From contig CAVUYB010000005.1 of assembly GCA_963745595.1 (NCBI GenBank), positions 1-64,000 on the forward strand: a stretch of 64,000 nucleotides of DNA. Reading direction: 5' to 3'. Shown here one piece after another: positions 37,019 to 45,494 of the stretch. Both the position numbers and the translations under genes were made by a program. Numbering within the stretch: the stretch's first letter is position 1; each line of letters begins with the position of its first letter. A model generated the notes under the pieces. That model searched no databases. It saw only the letters and a program-made list of their open reading frames with translations, and had not been told where the DNA came from. Origin of the DNA: DASZUK01 sp963745595 (GTDB lineage Bacteria; Actinomycetota; Acidimicrobiia; Acidimicrobiales; RAAP-2).

Positions 37019-37851
37019 ACACGGTCCCGGCCGTTCGGCTCGTCGACGTCGACGTCGTCCGCGACGACCGGGCCATCTTCGACTCGGTCGACTGGACGGT
37101 CCGCACGGGCGAGCGCTGGGTGGTCCTCGGGCCGAACGGCTCGGGGAAGACGACGCTGCTGCAGGTCGCCGGGGCGCGGCTCTGGCCGACCCGGGGCGTC
37201 GTCGAGGTGCTCGGCGAGCGGCTCGGCCGGGTCGACGTCCGCACGCTCCGGCCGCGGGTGGCCCTCGTCAGCGGATCGGTCGTCCGTCAGCTCCGGGCCG
37301 ACCTGACCGCCCGGGAGGTCGTCGCCACCGGCCGCTACGGCGCGCTCGAACCGTGGTGGCACACCTACACCGACGACGACTGGGCCCGGGCCGACGAGCT
37401 CCTGGCCGAGATCGGCGGGAGCGACGACGGCCGCGACGGGAGTGACGGTGCCTCCGCAGGTGGTGGCGGTATCGCTGGTCGGGCCTTCGGCGTGATCTCC
37501 GAGGGTGAGCGCCAGCGCGTCCTGCTCGCCCGGGCGCTCATGAGCCGGCCGGAGCTCCTCCTGCTCGACGAGCCGGCCGCCGGTCTCGACCTCGGCGCCC
37601 GGGAGCGGCTGGTCGGTCGGCTCGGGCGACTCAACGCCGATCCCGACGTCCCGCCGGTGGTCCTCGTGACGCACCACGCCGAGGAGATCCCGCCGGGGAC
37701 GACGCACGCCGCACTCGTCCGTGACGGGCGGCTCGTCGCCACCGGTCCGCTCGACGACACGCTGACGTCCGACGCGGTCTCGCACTGCTTCGGGCTGTCG
37801 GTGACCGTCGGTCGTGACGACGGCCGCTGGTGGAGCCGAGCGGTCGGCTGA
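37015..37851 (+). CDS. ABC transporter ATP-binding protein, likely CTG start
   Basis: A 278-aa ATPase with Walker A 'VLGPNGSGKTTLLQVAGA', signature 'GVISEGERQRVLLARALM', Walker B 'LLLLDEPAAGLD' and H-loop 'VLVTHHAEEIPPGTTHA'. This last motif resembles the YlmA/ModF-type stand-alone ATPases. No permease is adjacent. No ATG/GTG/TTG fits between 36850 and the first beta strand. CTG at 37015 gives a CTGA overlap with the preceding stop, matching the GTGA overlaps of the operon. Glycine-rich insert near residue 145. Confidence 0.85.
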   Translation: MNTVPAVRLVDVDVVRDDRAIFDSVDWTVRTGERWVVLGPNGSGKTTLLQVAGARLWPTRGVVEVLGERLGRVDVRTLRPRVALVSGSVVRQLRADLTAREVVATGRYGALEPWWHTYTDDDWARADELLAEIGGSDDGRDGSDGASAGGGGIAGRAFGVISEGERQRVLLARALMSRPELLLLDEPAAGLDLGARERLVGRLGRLNADPDVPPVVLVTHHAEEIPPGTTHAALVRDGRLVATGPLDDTLTSDAVSHCFGLSVTVGRDDGRWWSRAVG

Positions 37852-37944
37852 ACCGGTCGGCTGAACCGGTCGCCCTGAACCGGTCGCCCTGAACCGGTCG
37901 CCCTGAACCGGTCGCCCTGAACCGGTCGCCCTGAACCGGTCGCG
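37848..37944 (+). repeat. 14-bp tandem array, 7 units, at the ABC gene 3' end
   Basis: ctgaaccggtcgcc repeats at 37861, 37875, 37889, 37903, 37917 and 37931, preceded by a 13-bp variant at 37848 that contains the ABC gene stop codon TGA. Every unit carries TGA, in all three frames over the array, so any readthrough ends here. The following bases to 38184 hold no recognisable gene. Confidence 0.93.
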
Positions 37945-38184
37945 CTGCACGGGTTGGGGGCTGAGCCGCCGCCGAGGCGCGTCGTCCGCGCTCGGTGACG
38001 GCCGCGTGACCAGGGCAGGACAAAACCGTTTGCCAAGGGTCCGTCAGCGGGGTACAAGTGTCGGCGACAGGGGGTAGCGCCTGCGGTGTCGGCGTTCTGC
38101 CACCCCCGACCATCCACCACTTGCAAAAGGCCTCTCATTACGGTCTTTCGATCAAGGAAGGTAGGTCGAGGGGGAGTGACGCTC

Positions 38185-39024
38185 ATGCTGATCCTGATCC
38201 TCGTAGCGCTGTGGGTGGTCCTGCTGGCGCCCGCCTTCCTCAAGAAGCATCTCGAGCATCGATCGACCGTCTCGATCGACTCCTTCCACCGGAGCCTGCA
38301 TCTCCTCGAGCGGACCGGGCCCAAACTCGTCGCCCCCGCCTACCGGCTCGAGACGGCGCAGGCTACGACCGGCGTCGCCCCGGGCCAGTCCGGTCTGCCG
38401 GCGGTTTCCAGCATGCCCGGGCGGCCCAACCTGGTCCTCCTCCAGCCGGTCGGTGACGGCCCCGCCGCCGACGAGGATGTCGTCGACGACGCAGCCGGCC
38501 GGCACTACCTCCGGGTGCCGCCCGAGCTCTTCGCCGCCCCGGCCGGGTCGACGACCGGCTCGTCGGCGGCTGGTTCGTCGGGCGTTCCGCCGACCCTGAC
38601 CGAGCGGACGGCGGCGTACCGGGCCGAGCAGGCCCGCCGCCGGCGTCGTGACGTGCTGTTCGCCCTCGGGGCCACCGCCACCCTGACCGGGCTGCTCGGT
38701 CTCGTTCACAGCCTCCGCCCCCTGTGGGTGATCACCGTCTTGGCCGTCGTCGGCCTCGGTGCCTACCTCGGCCTCGCCGCCTATGCCCAGGCGCTCGGTG
38801 GCGCCCGTCGTGGGTCGTCGGCCGCGTCGCCCCGGTACGCCGACGACGTCGACCGCCGGTCTGCCGCCGTGCACGGGTTCCCGGGCGCCTGGGACGACGA
38901 GCCGGTCGAGCACTGGACGACGTCACACTCGGCCGCGACGGCCGGCTATCCGGGGGCGTGGGACGACGACTGGTACGACGAGGACAGCGGGTACGAGGAG
39001 CCTCGGAGGGCGGCCGGCGGCTGA
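38185..39024 (+). CDS. Membrane protein, GlpR/SepX-like architecture
   Basis: A 279-aa protein. The N-terminal helix 'LILILVALWVVLLAPAFLKK' is followed by 'SIDSFHRSLHLLERTGPK'. After a disordered stretch, 'YRAEQARRRRRDVLFALG' leads into two helices near residues 165-205, then a Ser/Asp/Trp-rich tail with two 'GAWDD' motifs. The layout resembles actinobacterial GlpR/SepX proteins (membrane receptor of Glp linked to FtsZ-ring function). That assignment is by architecture only. ATG 38185 has aggggg upstream. Confidence 0.6.
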   Translation: MLILILVALWVVLLAPAFLKKHLEHRSTVSIDSFHRSLHLLERTGPKLVAPAYRLETAQATTGVAPGQSGLPAVSSMPGRPNLVLLQPVGDGPAADEDVVDDAAGRHYLRVPPELFAAPAGSTTGSSAAGSSGVPPTLTERTAAYRAEQARRRRRDVLFALGATATLTGLLGLVHSLRPLWVITVLAVVGLGAYLGLAAYAQALGGARRGSSAASPRYADDVDRRSAAVHGFPGAWDDEPVEHWTTSHSAATAGYPGAWDDDWYDEDSGYEEPRRAAGG

Positions 39025-39029
39025 CCTGC

Positions 39030-39494
39030 CTAGTCGCCCGGCGAGGCCGCCTGCGTTCGCGCGTAGGCGTCCAGCCGGCGAAGCTCGTCGGCGTAGATCG
39101 ATCGCATCATCCGCGGGGCGAACATCCGCTCGAAGAAACCGCCGATGCCACTGGCGCCCTGCCACTCGGTGCCGATGGCGACCTTGGACGTCCCGCCGGC
39201 GGCGGAGTCGACGACGAACGTCGTCACCGAGGTGGAGTTGGCATCGGTCTCGACGAGGCGTCGTCCCGGTTCGGGTTCGGCCGCCGTCATTCGGAAGTCC
39301 CGAGTCCGTCCGCCCGCCGTGAACGTGAAGGTCGTGACGGTACCCGCCCCGACGCCGCCCGCCACGACCTCGAAGTCGGAGAACGCCGGCGGCAGGAAGT
39401 TCGGGTGGTGGTTCGTCATGTCGGCGATGTACCCGAAGACGTCAGCGGGCGGAGCCCCGACGGCACCTTCCACCGAAACGGACACAAGACCCAT
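39030..39494 (-). CDS. SRPBCC (START-like) family protein
   Basis: A 154-aa helix-grip protein of the polyketide cyclase/CoxG-like type: 'GAVGAPPADVFGYIADMTNH' at the N-terminus, central beta-sheet and a long C-terminal helix ('FAPRMMRSIYADELRRLDAY'). Members bind hydrophobic ligands in a cavity. No partner gene indicates the ligand. It is convergent with the preceding membrane protein (5-bp gap). Confidence 0.85.
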   Translation of the reverse strand: MGLVSVSVEGAVGAPPADVFGYIADMTNHHPNFLPPAFSDFEVVAGGVGAGTVTTFTFTAGGRTRDFRMTAAEPEPGRRLVETDANSTSVTTFVVDSAAGGTSKVAIGTEWQGASGIGGFFERMFAPRMMRSIYADELRRLDAYARTQAASPGD

Positions 39495-39590
39495 GACGTC
39501 CTGCTTACCCGCGGGTCGATCGCGTAATCAAGCGGGCCCACATCGGGCCCGGTCGTAGTGTTGTGGCGTTCGACCGAAAGGAGGACAGCG

Positions 39591-39860
39591 ATGATCGGTG
39601 TCTACATCCGTCCCACGGGGATGACCGGGGAACAGTACCAGCGCGTCGACGATCAGCTTCGGGCATCCGGTGTTGAGCCCAAGGGCATGAAGATGCACAG
39701 TTGCTTCGGCGAGGGAGAGGGGATCGCCATCTTCGACGTCTGGGAGACCGAAGAGGAGTTCACTGCGTTCGCCGCCCATCTCGCGCCGATCGTGGCTGCG
39801 GCCGGGCTGGAGCCGATCACGCCGATGTTCGTGCCGATGATCGCGTTCGAGGTGCCGTAG
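39591..39860 (+). CDS. Small dimeric alpha-beta-barrel-like protein
   Basis: An 89-aa protein with strong aaggagg before ATG 39591. The pattern 'VYIRPTGMTGEQYQRVDDQL' ... 'SCFGEGEGIAIFDVWETEEE' ... 'APIVAAAGLEPITP' resembles ABM/ferredoxin-like barrel proteins. Function unknown. It is convergent with the M56 peptidase gene. Confidence 0.75.
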   Translation: MIGVYIRPTGMTGEQYQRVDDQLRASGVEPKGMKMHSCFGEGEGIAIFDVWETEEEFTAFAAHLAPIVAAAGLEPITPMFVPMIAFEVP

Positions 39861-39864
39861 AAGG

Positions 39865-40776
39865 TCAGGCGAGGAGGGCGGCGAAGGGGGCGAGGAGGAG
39901 TACCGAGGCCGCACAGACCGCTGCCGTGGCTGCCGCCCTCGACGTGGCGTCCTCGCCGAGGAGCCGTTGGACCCGGGCGGCGACCGAGATACCGGCCGCA
40001 CTGAAGGCGCACTCCGGAGCGGCCATGGCCGTTCCCATGCGAACGAGCGCCCGAGCGAGATCGCGGCGGTCGTGATGGCGGGCCGAATAGTCGTCGGCCG
40101 CCATTTCGAGCAACAGGGCGACGTTCGCCGGTGCCTGCCGGGCATAGGGGATCCAGCGCAGCGGTTCGGCCAGCGACGTCAAGGGCAGCATGACCAAGCC
40201 ATGGTGCTCGCACGCGTGGCCCCGCTCGTGCTCGATGACCGCGGCCAGCTCGGATGATTGCAGCAGCCGTAGAGCTCCCGCGCTGACGACGATTCTCGGT
40301 CGGATGCCGGGCAGGCAGTACGCGGTGGCTCTCGGGTGGTCGAGCAGCAGCGCACCGGCCGCGTCGTCGCTGCCGATACCGACGAGGTCGAGCACTCGAC
40401 GGTGCCTGGCCCGGGCCCGCACCGTCCGAACCATGGTGATGGCGACGACCGTGGCGAGAACGATGGCGACGTCGGCGGCCAGGGTGAGCCCGAGCGCGTC
40501 GGGCAGGCCGAGCCCGCTCAGCGGGTGACCGTCGACGAGACCAGCGGCCAGATCGCCGAGCCCGGCCCGGAAACCGACACCGAAGCGGGCGACCGCCACG
40601 GCGAGCCCGGCCCCGATGGCGGCCACGGCACCGGTGATCCCGATCGCCTGCCACAACACCACGGCGGCGCGCGGCGCCCGCGAGGTCCAGCGGGCCGCCG
40701 CCAGCCAACTGCTACCCGGGCCGAGACAGGTCACGGCGAGACCGAGCAAGCCGACCGCCACCAGGTACAGCCTCAT
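39865..40776 (-). CDS. M56 (BlaR1-like) membrane metallopeptidase
   Basis: A 303-aa protein with about four membrane helices and the zinc motif HERGH ('LAAVIEHERGHACEHH'). In BlaI/BlaR1-type pairs this peptidase cleaves the cytosolic repressor when triggered. No penicillin-binding sensor domain is attached, so the signal is not beta-lactam by this evidence. It overlaps the repressor gene by 4 bp (ATGA). Confidence 0.9.
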   Translation of the reverse strand: MRLYLVAVGLLGLAVTCLGPGSSWLAAARWTSRAPRAAVVLWQAIGITGAVAAIGAGLAVAVARFGVGFRAGLGDLAAGLVDGHPLSGLGLPDALGLTLAADVAIVLATVVAITMVRTVRARARHRRVLDLVGIGSDDAAGALLLDHPRATAYCLPGIRPRIVVSAGALRLLQSSELAAVIEHERGHACEHHGLVMLPLTSLAEPLRWIPYARQAPANVALLLEMAADDYSARHHDRRDLARALVRMGTAMAAPECAFSAAGISVAARVQRLLGEDATSRAAATAAVCAASVLLLAPFAALLA

Positions 40777-41183
40777 CTCGGTCCCTTCGGGTCCGGCCGC
40801 GTCTTCCGAGCGTTCTCCGGTGCGACGGTCGGTTCGTCGGCGACACCGTCGAGCGCCTGGCGCAGCACGGTCGCCTCCGACGAGGTGACGACCTCGGCGA
40901 AGCGAACCAGCACCGCATCGCGGTCGGGGGCGGCCCCCAGGGCCTCGAGCATCAACTCGGCCGTGTAGGCCTCCCGGCTCGCCGTCGCCGTGTACCGGTG
41001 GGCCCGCCCGTCCTTCGTCCGACGCACCATGTGCTTGCGTTGCAACCGGTCCAGCACGGTGAGGATGGTCGTGTACGCGTGGTTCGGGAGCTCCTCGGCC
41101 ACCTGGCGCACCGTCTTTTCGGTCCCCATGGACTCCCACAAGACGTCCATGACCTTGCGTTCGAGCTGACCCAGTCGAGCCAC
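40773..41183 (-). CDS. blaI: BlaI/MecI/CopY-family repressor
   Basis: A 136-aa winged-helix repressor. The recognition region 'HAYTTILTVLDRLQRKHMV' and 'RRTKDGRAHRYTAT' are typical, with a C-terminal dimerisation helix. GTG start at 41183. The divergent gene pair ctaG-sco and a cluster of CTACG palindromes between them suggest it controls both operons. In other Actinobacteria BlaI homologues regulate respiratory genes. Confidence 0.93.
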   Translation of the reverse strand: MARLGQLERKVMDVLWESMGTEKTVRQVAEELPNHAYTTILTVLDRLQRKHMVRRTKDGRAHRYTATASREAYTAELMLEALGAAPDRDAVLVRFAEVVTSSEATVLRQALDGVADEPTVAPENARKTRPDPKGPR

Positions 41184-41199
41184 GGTGCGGTGCCCCTTT

Positions 41200-41244
41200 C
41201 CCAGCGTCCTGGTTCCCGGCGTCCTGGTCCCCGGCGTCCTGGGG
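41200..41244 (+). repeat. 15-bp tandem array, 3 units, upstream of blaI
   Basis: ccc(a/g)gcgtcctggt(t/c) repeats at about 41201, 41216 and 41231 in the blaI leader region, between the start codon and the CTACG palindromes. Confidence 0.8.
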
Positions 41245-41274
41245 TCGCACTCTAGCTGCCCCCAGCTTGAACTC

Positions 41275-41296
41275 CTACGTGACGTAGTACTACGGT
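41275..41296. promoter_or_regulatory. Overlapping CTACG palindromes, likely BlaI operator
   Basis: CTACG-TGA-CGTAG and the perfect palindrome CGTAGTACTACG overlap in the sequence ctacgtgacgtagtactacgg, midway between blaI and ctaG. The double site could bind two dimers and control both directions. The same 13-mer (as CTACGTCACGTAG) recurs at 57104-57116. Confidence 0.65.
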
Positions 41297-41322
41297 CCGT
41301 CGGATATGCAGCTCGAGTGGTG

Positions 41323-42333
41323 GTGTGCCCCGTCGTGAGCCCGTTCGTCCCGATCGTCGGTGACGCCGCGCTCCCCGCCCTGCGCGGCAACCAGTTCCTC
41401 TCCACCCAGTTCGACGCCGTTCCCGTCGTGCTCGTGCTCGGTGCCCTGGTCCTCTACCTGTGGGCCGTCCGACGAGTGAACCGGCTGCAGCCGCGGCATC
41501 GCTGGCCGGTCGGCAAGACGGTGGCTTGGATCGGTGCGCTGTTGGTGACGTCGATCGCCATCTTCAGCTTCGTCGGCGTCTACGACGGCGAGCTGTTCTA
41601 CGACCACATGATCCAGCACCTGCTGCTCATCATGGTGGCGGCCCCGTTGTTCGCCATTTCCTCTCCGGTCGACCTCGCCTGGCGGGCCACCCGGGGGCAT
41701 CCCGCGCACCGGTGGCTGACGACGGGGCTCCGATCGCCGGTCGCCCTCGTGCTCGGCCACCCCGTCACCGCCTTCTTGCTCTACGCCCTCGTCATCCCGC
41801 TCACCCACCTGACCAGTTGGTACAACTACACGCTCCTCCACGAGAATGTCCACAACGCGGAGCACCTCATCTTCTTGGTGATCGGCTACCTGTTCTGGCG
41901 CCAGATCTTCGGGTCTGACCCCAACCGCTACCGGATGCACCCGGCTCTCCAGTTCGGCTACCTGTTCCTGGCCATTCCGATCGACACCTTCACCGGGCTC
42001 TCGCTCGACGGCGCCTCGCACGAGCTGTTCCCGGCCTACTTGTCGCTCCACCGGACGTGGGGACCGTCGTTGATCCAAGACCTGCACATCGGCGGCGTCA
42101 TCATGTGGGTCGGCGGCGACACCTTGATGCTCTGGCCGATGATCCCCGTCGCCTTGCGGTGGATGCACCAAGAGGAGCGTCGAGCCGTTCGAGCCGATCG
42201 AGCCGCTGACGCCATGCTGCTAGGCCTCGATAGTCCGGCCAGCCCTTCCACGCCCGTCGCACCGTCTCCACTCTCCTCGGCCGACGCCACGGCGAGGAGC
42301 ACCATCGAGGGACCCGGCGGAGCCGCCCGATGA
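41323..42333 (+). CDS. ctaG: CtaG/Caa3-type cytochrome c oxidase assembly protein
   Basis: A ~336-aa membrane protein with seven or so helices. Conserved histidine-rich motifs are 'FYDHMIQHLLLIMVAAPL', 'HENVHNAEHLIFLVIGYLFW' and 'HIGGVIMWVGGD'. The family helps copper insertion into caa3-type oxidases. Start uncertain (GTG 41317-41335; the frame stays open upstream into the blaI leader). The C-terminal ~45 residues are Ser/Pro/Ala-rich. Coupled to sco by ATGA. Confidence 0.9.
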   Translation: MCPVVSPFVPIVGDAALPALRGNQFLSTQFDAVPVVLVLGALVLYLWAVRRVNRLQPRHRWPVGKTVAWIGALLVTSIAIFSFVGVYDGELFYDHMIQHLLLIMVAAPLFAISSPVDLAWRATRGHPAHRWLTTGLRSPVALVLGHPVTAFLLYALVIPLTHLTSWYNYTLLHENVHNAEHLIFLVIGYLFWRQIFGSDPNRYRMHPALQFGYLFLAIPIDTFTGLSLDGASHELFPAYLSLHRTWGPSLIQDLHIGGVIMWVGGDTLMLWPMIPVALRWMHQEERRAVRADRAADAMLLGLDSPASPSTPVAPSPLSSADATARSTIEGPGGAAR

Positions 42334-43103
42334 GGCCACCGATCGCCCGGACCACCCGGGGCCTCGTGAGTGGGCTGCTGGCCTTGGTGGTCGCTGGTGG
42401 CATCCTCGCGGCGTGCGGTGGCGGTTCGCCCCCGGCACCCCCTTCCAGCCAAGGTGTCATCCAAGACCGGGTCGTGCCCGGCACGATCCCGCTCGTCGAC
42501 CCGGCCGGCCACACGACGGACCTTGACGCCTATCGGGGCAAGTACATCGTCCTGGCCCCGTTCCTCTCGCTCTGCCAGGACGAATGCCCGCTGGTGACGG
42601 GGGCCTTCATCGCCCTCCAGCACGATGTCCGGGCGGCCGGACTGGCCAACCAGGTCGTCTTCATGGAGATCACCGTCGACCCGGGGCGGGACACGCCGGC
42701 CCGGTTGGCCGCCTACTCGGCCCGGTTCGACGCCGACTGGCCGCTGCTCACCGGGACGCCAGCCAACCTCGACCGGCTGTGGAAGTTCTTCGGCGTCAGC
42801 CACGAGATCGTTCCCGAGGACCAGCCGCCGAAGCTGGACTGGTGGACCGGCCAGCCGCTCACCTACGACGTCGACCACACCGACGGGTACATCCTCATCG
42901 ACCGCCAAGGCCACGAACGGTTCGTCGATGCGACGCCGCCGAACCTGCACGGCCGTCTCGACCAGACACTCACCGGCCTCCTCAACGCCGGCGGCCGGCA
43001 GAACCTCTACCACCAAACCACTGACTCGTGGACGCTCTCTCAAGCTTTGGCGTCGCTCGGCTGGCTGGTCGGCCGCTCGCTGCCTTCGGCGGCCACCACG
43101 TAG
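42330..43103 (+). CDS. SCO1/SenC copper chaperone lipoprotein
   Basis: A 257-aa thioredoxin-fold protein with a lipoprotein signal ending 'ILAACGGG'. The copper ligands are Cx3C ('LCQDECPLVTG') and the distal His in 'DVDHTDGYILID'. It delivers Cu to cytochrome oxidase subunit II, which fits ctaG directly upstream and the BlaI/M56 pair. Confidence 0.93.
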   Translation: MRPPIARTTRGLVSGLLALVVAGGILAACGGGSPPAPPSSQGVIQDRVVPGTIPLVDPAGHTTDLDAYRGKYIVLAPFLSLCQDECPLVTGAFIALQHDVRAAGLANQVVFMEITVDPGRDTPARLAAYSARFDADWPLLTGTPANLDRLWKFFGVSHEIVPEDQPPKLDWWTGQPLTYDVDHTDGYILIDRQGHERFVDATPPNLHGRLDQTLTGLLNAGGRQNLYHQTTDSWTLSQALASLGWLVGRSLPSAATT

Positions 43104-43231
43104 GTCGAGGTGCTCGCCGGCTGCGTCCGGCGAACGAAAGGCCTCGAAAAACTGTCCAAAGTCGACGGGTTGGTCGCTCTACTCTCTGTCGGATCTCCGA
43201 CGGGAAGCAATGAGCGAGAGGAGAACTTTCC

Positions 43232-43882
43232 ATGACCATCACCCCCGTCACCCTTAAGACGCCCGGCCCGCACCGGCTTCGGTCCCTCGTCGGGGTAGTT
43301 GCCATGACGGCTGGGATGGCGGGTTCTGCGCTCGCCGGGGCCGCCGCCGGTGGGCTGCTGCCGTCCACGCCGGCCGGGGCCGCCGCCAAGAGCGGCCACG
43401 CCAAGCTCACGCTGTCGGGCGCCAAGCTGACGGTCGGGCAGACCGCCAACGTGAGCTACGAGGTCAGCACGACGAGCAAGGTGACGACGACGCTGGCGAT
43501 CACCGTGAGCGCGGTGCAGAAGGGGTCGATCAGCGACCTGAAGGGCTTCGACCTCGATGCGCAGAGCAAGGAAGGCGTGCCGTTCTACGTCACCGCCAGC
43601 TTTCACAACGTCGGTACCCGGCCGATGAAGATCAGCGGGATCTTCGGCGATCTCGACGTGCGTGACCAGCGGGGCGACTCGATCGACAACCTCACGCTGA
43701 TCGGGACATTCCCGAAGTGCCAGGGCACAGAGCCGGCCTCGCTGGCGGTCGGGAGCCAATTCACCGAGTGCGACGTCTACATCGCTCCGGCCGGAAAACC
43801 GGCCACCTCCGTGGTGTTCGACCACTACCTCGACACCCCCACGAACATCACCGAAACGAAGATCACGTGGCGCGCCGAGTGA
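43232..43882 (+). CDS. Secreted protein with Ig-like/DUF4352-type domain
   Basis: A 216-aa protein with a cleavable-type N-terminal signal ('AMTAGMAGSALAGAAAGGLL', then 'TPAGAAA'). The rest is a beta-rich domain ('FYVTASFHNVGTRPMKISGI') like the DUF4352 extracellular sandwich; two cysteines (in 'PKCQGTEP' and 'TECDVYIAP') probably pair. It follows gagagga and lies just after the ctaG-sco operon. Confidence 0.8.
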   Translation: MTITPVTLKTPGPHRLRSLVGVVAMTAGMAGSALAGAAAGGLLPSTPAGAAAKSGHAKLTLSGAKLTVGQTANVSYEVSTTSKVTTTLAITVSAVQKGSISDLKGFDLDAQSKEGVPFYVTASFHNVGTRPMKISGIFGDLDVRDQRGDSIDNLTLIGTFPKCQGTEPASLAVGSQFTECDVYIAPAGKPATSVVFDHYLDTPTNITETKITWRAE

Positions 43883-43930
43883 GGCGCGCCGCACGGTCCG
43901 TTGCTCGGCGAGGCGAATAGGCCCGACGCC

Positions 43931-44445
43931 ATGCCCGACTCGTCACCCGAGGACCGTTCACCCGAGGACCGTTCACCCGAGGACCGTTCACCGGAGGACC
44001 GTGGGGTCCTGGTCGTACGCGAAAGCCGGGTCCAGCGCGACGGCTTGTTCGGTTTCCTGAGCGTCGCTTTCGCCGTTGCCGTCGCCCGGGCGCTGGCCCA
44101 GTCTCGACCGCCGGTCGTCCTGGTCGTCCTCTTCTCGGCGCTCGTCGCCTTCGTCTTGGCAACGTGGTGGTTCATGCGTCGCCACCCGGACCGGCTCGAG
44201 GTCTCGGCCGCATCCGCTACGTCACGACGGCGACTGGGAACAGGGCACGAACCACCCGTCCGGATTTCGTCCGCGCCGACGGCGGCGAGGTTCGGTTCGG
44301 CATCGGGGGCGGCGGCGGACTGTACCGCTACCGGACCCTCCGGCTGACCCAGGTCGCCACGTCGCACACCTGGGAACTGCGGTTCTTCACCCGCAAGCCC
44401 ATCGCTGCTGCCTGCCGGCAGCGCGGTTGGCGGGTCAGTGGCTGA
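43931..44445 (+). pseudogene. Two-helix membrane protein, -1 frameshift
   Basis: The first part has four SPEDR repeats, a basic stretch and two membrane helices ('LFGFLSVAFAVAVARAL' and 'VVLVVLFSALVAFVLATWWF'). After 'RRHPDRLEVS' near 44204 the sensible continuation 'GRIRYVTTATGNRARTTRPD' is in another frame and ends 'AACRQRGWRVSG' at 44445. One missing base joins them. The joined protein (~171 aa) resembles small PH-domain-like membrane proteins. Unknown function. Confidence 0.65.
43943..44002 (+). repeat. 15-bp array, 4 units, encoding SPEDR
   Basis: tcacccgaggaccgt repeats at 43943, 43958, 43973 and 43988 (the last with one change), giving four SPEDR pentapeptides near the N-terminus of the membrane protein. 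Confidence 0.93.
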
Positions 44446-44518
44446 GTGGCCGGACGGCTCCGGCACGGTCCCGCGCATTGACGCACAAGGCCGCTGGACA
44501 ATCGAATGGTCCGACGAC

Positions 44519-45133
44519 TCAGCGTTTGATGCCGATGCTCTTTCCCTCGGTGTAACGAATCGGCTCCTCGAGCGTGTCGACGAGGAACTGCTCGCGGTCG
44601 CCTCGTTCCCAAGCCTCCTTCAATCCCGGGGATGCCAGGTCGAAGTCCGGGCGGATCTTCTGGAAGAGTGCCCGCAGATCCATGTGCAACTCTGCCATCG
44701 TGGGGCGGCCCCAGTACCAGTAGCCGTTGTAGACCTTGAAGATCCCGAGGCCGGGTTCGAGAACGAACGTGTGGGGAATCATCGGGTCGTGCGGTTCATC
44801 AGTGAACTCTTTGATGTCCAGGTCCTTCTGGATCACTCGATCAGGGTCCGAGAGGAACGGCCAGGACGCGCCGAGTGCGTCGCGGAACTCGTTGATGTTC
44901 AGCTGATTGTCGGTGGAGACGAGGACCAATCGCGTGTACGCGTTTCTGAATTCGGGGTAGGCATCGACCAATTGCCGAACGAACTGGTGCTCCTTTGGGT
45001 CGAAGCCGCCGCGGGAGAGGTGGAGCACCATCGGGTTGCCCCCTTGCAGTTCCGAGAGAGAACGCCGGGTGCCGGACTGGTCGGCCAGCTCGTAGTCGGG
45101 GAACGTCCCGCCTTCACGTATGTCGCTGCGCAT
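44519..45133 (-). CDS. Peroxiredoxin-like protein lacking the peroxidatic cysteine
   Basis: A 204-aa thioredoxin-fold protein of the AhpC/TSA type ('FPDYELADQSGTRRSLSEL'). The loop that normally holds the peroxidatic Cys reads 'HLSRGGFDPKEHQFVRQL', with no Cys. No cysteine is visible elsewhere in the protein. It is therefore unlikely to be a thiol peroxidase. The C-terminal 'RYTEGKSIGIKR' closes the protein. ATG 45133 with tggagg upstream. Confidence 0.85.
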   Translation of the reverse strand: MRSDIREGGTFPDYELADQSGTRRSLSELQGGNPMVLHLSRGGFDPKEHQFVRQLVDAYPEFRNAYTRLVLVSTDNQLNINEFRDALGASWPFLSDPDRVIQKDLDIKEFTDEPHDPMIPHTFVLEPGLGIFKVYNGYWYWGRPTMAELHMDLRALFQKIRPDFDLASPGLKEAWERGDREQFLVDTLEEPIRYTEGKSIGIKR

Positions 45134-45300
45134 GTGGCCTCCACGCTCGAAACGGTCTAGGCGAAGGATCCCACGAAACGGCAACGGTCTCCTCGCCGAC
45201 TCCTCGCCCAGTGGGGACGAGCGTCAACCCGGTGGACAGCGTGGCCGACGGCGCGAGCCCAGCACATCTGGGCTCGCGAGGGATCCGACCATACGAATAG

Positions 45301-45440
45301 TGGAGGTGAACCATCGCGGACCTCCGATCTTGCCGTTGCCAACGTTCCAGAGTCCCTGGTCACGCCCTCGGCAGTGGGGCTGCACACCCCACTTGCACAC
45401 CCTACTGCCCACCCCCGTCCGAGATTCGATCCGATTTTCG
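45301..45440 (+). repeat. Left end of island element 1 (copy A)
   Basis: Starts tggaggtgaaccatcgcgga and is roughly 75-80% identical by eye to 53612-53752. It holds 9-mers TGCACACCC (45381), TGCACACCC (45394) and TGCCCACCC (45406). The 420 bp between the redoxin gene (45133) and the next CDS (45554) contain only this and the hairpin block that follows. Confidence 0.8.
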
Positions 45441-45494
45441 AGAACCACAGCCGGCATCCCCAGAGGTGCGGCCGGCCGCCTGTCGGAGTCTGAG

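Noticed and set aside
37848..37944. CRISPR array
   Set aside because: Units are contiguous 14-mers without spacers and there are no cas genes.
40773..42333. Beta-lactam resistance operon from the BlaI/BlaR1-like pair
   Set aside because: The M56 protein has no penicillin-sensor domain, no beta-lactamase is nearby, and the divergent genes are oxidase assembly factors.
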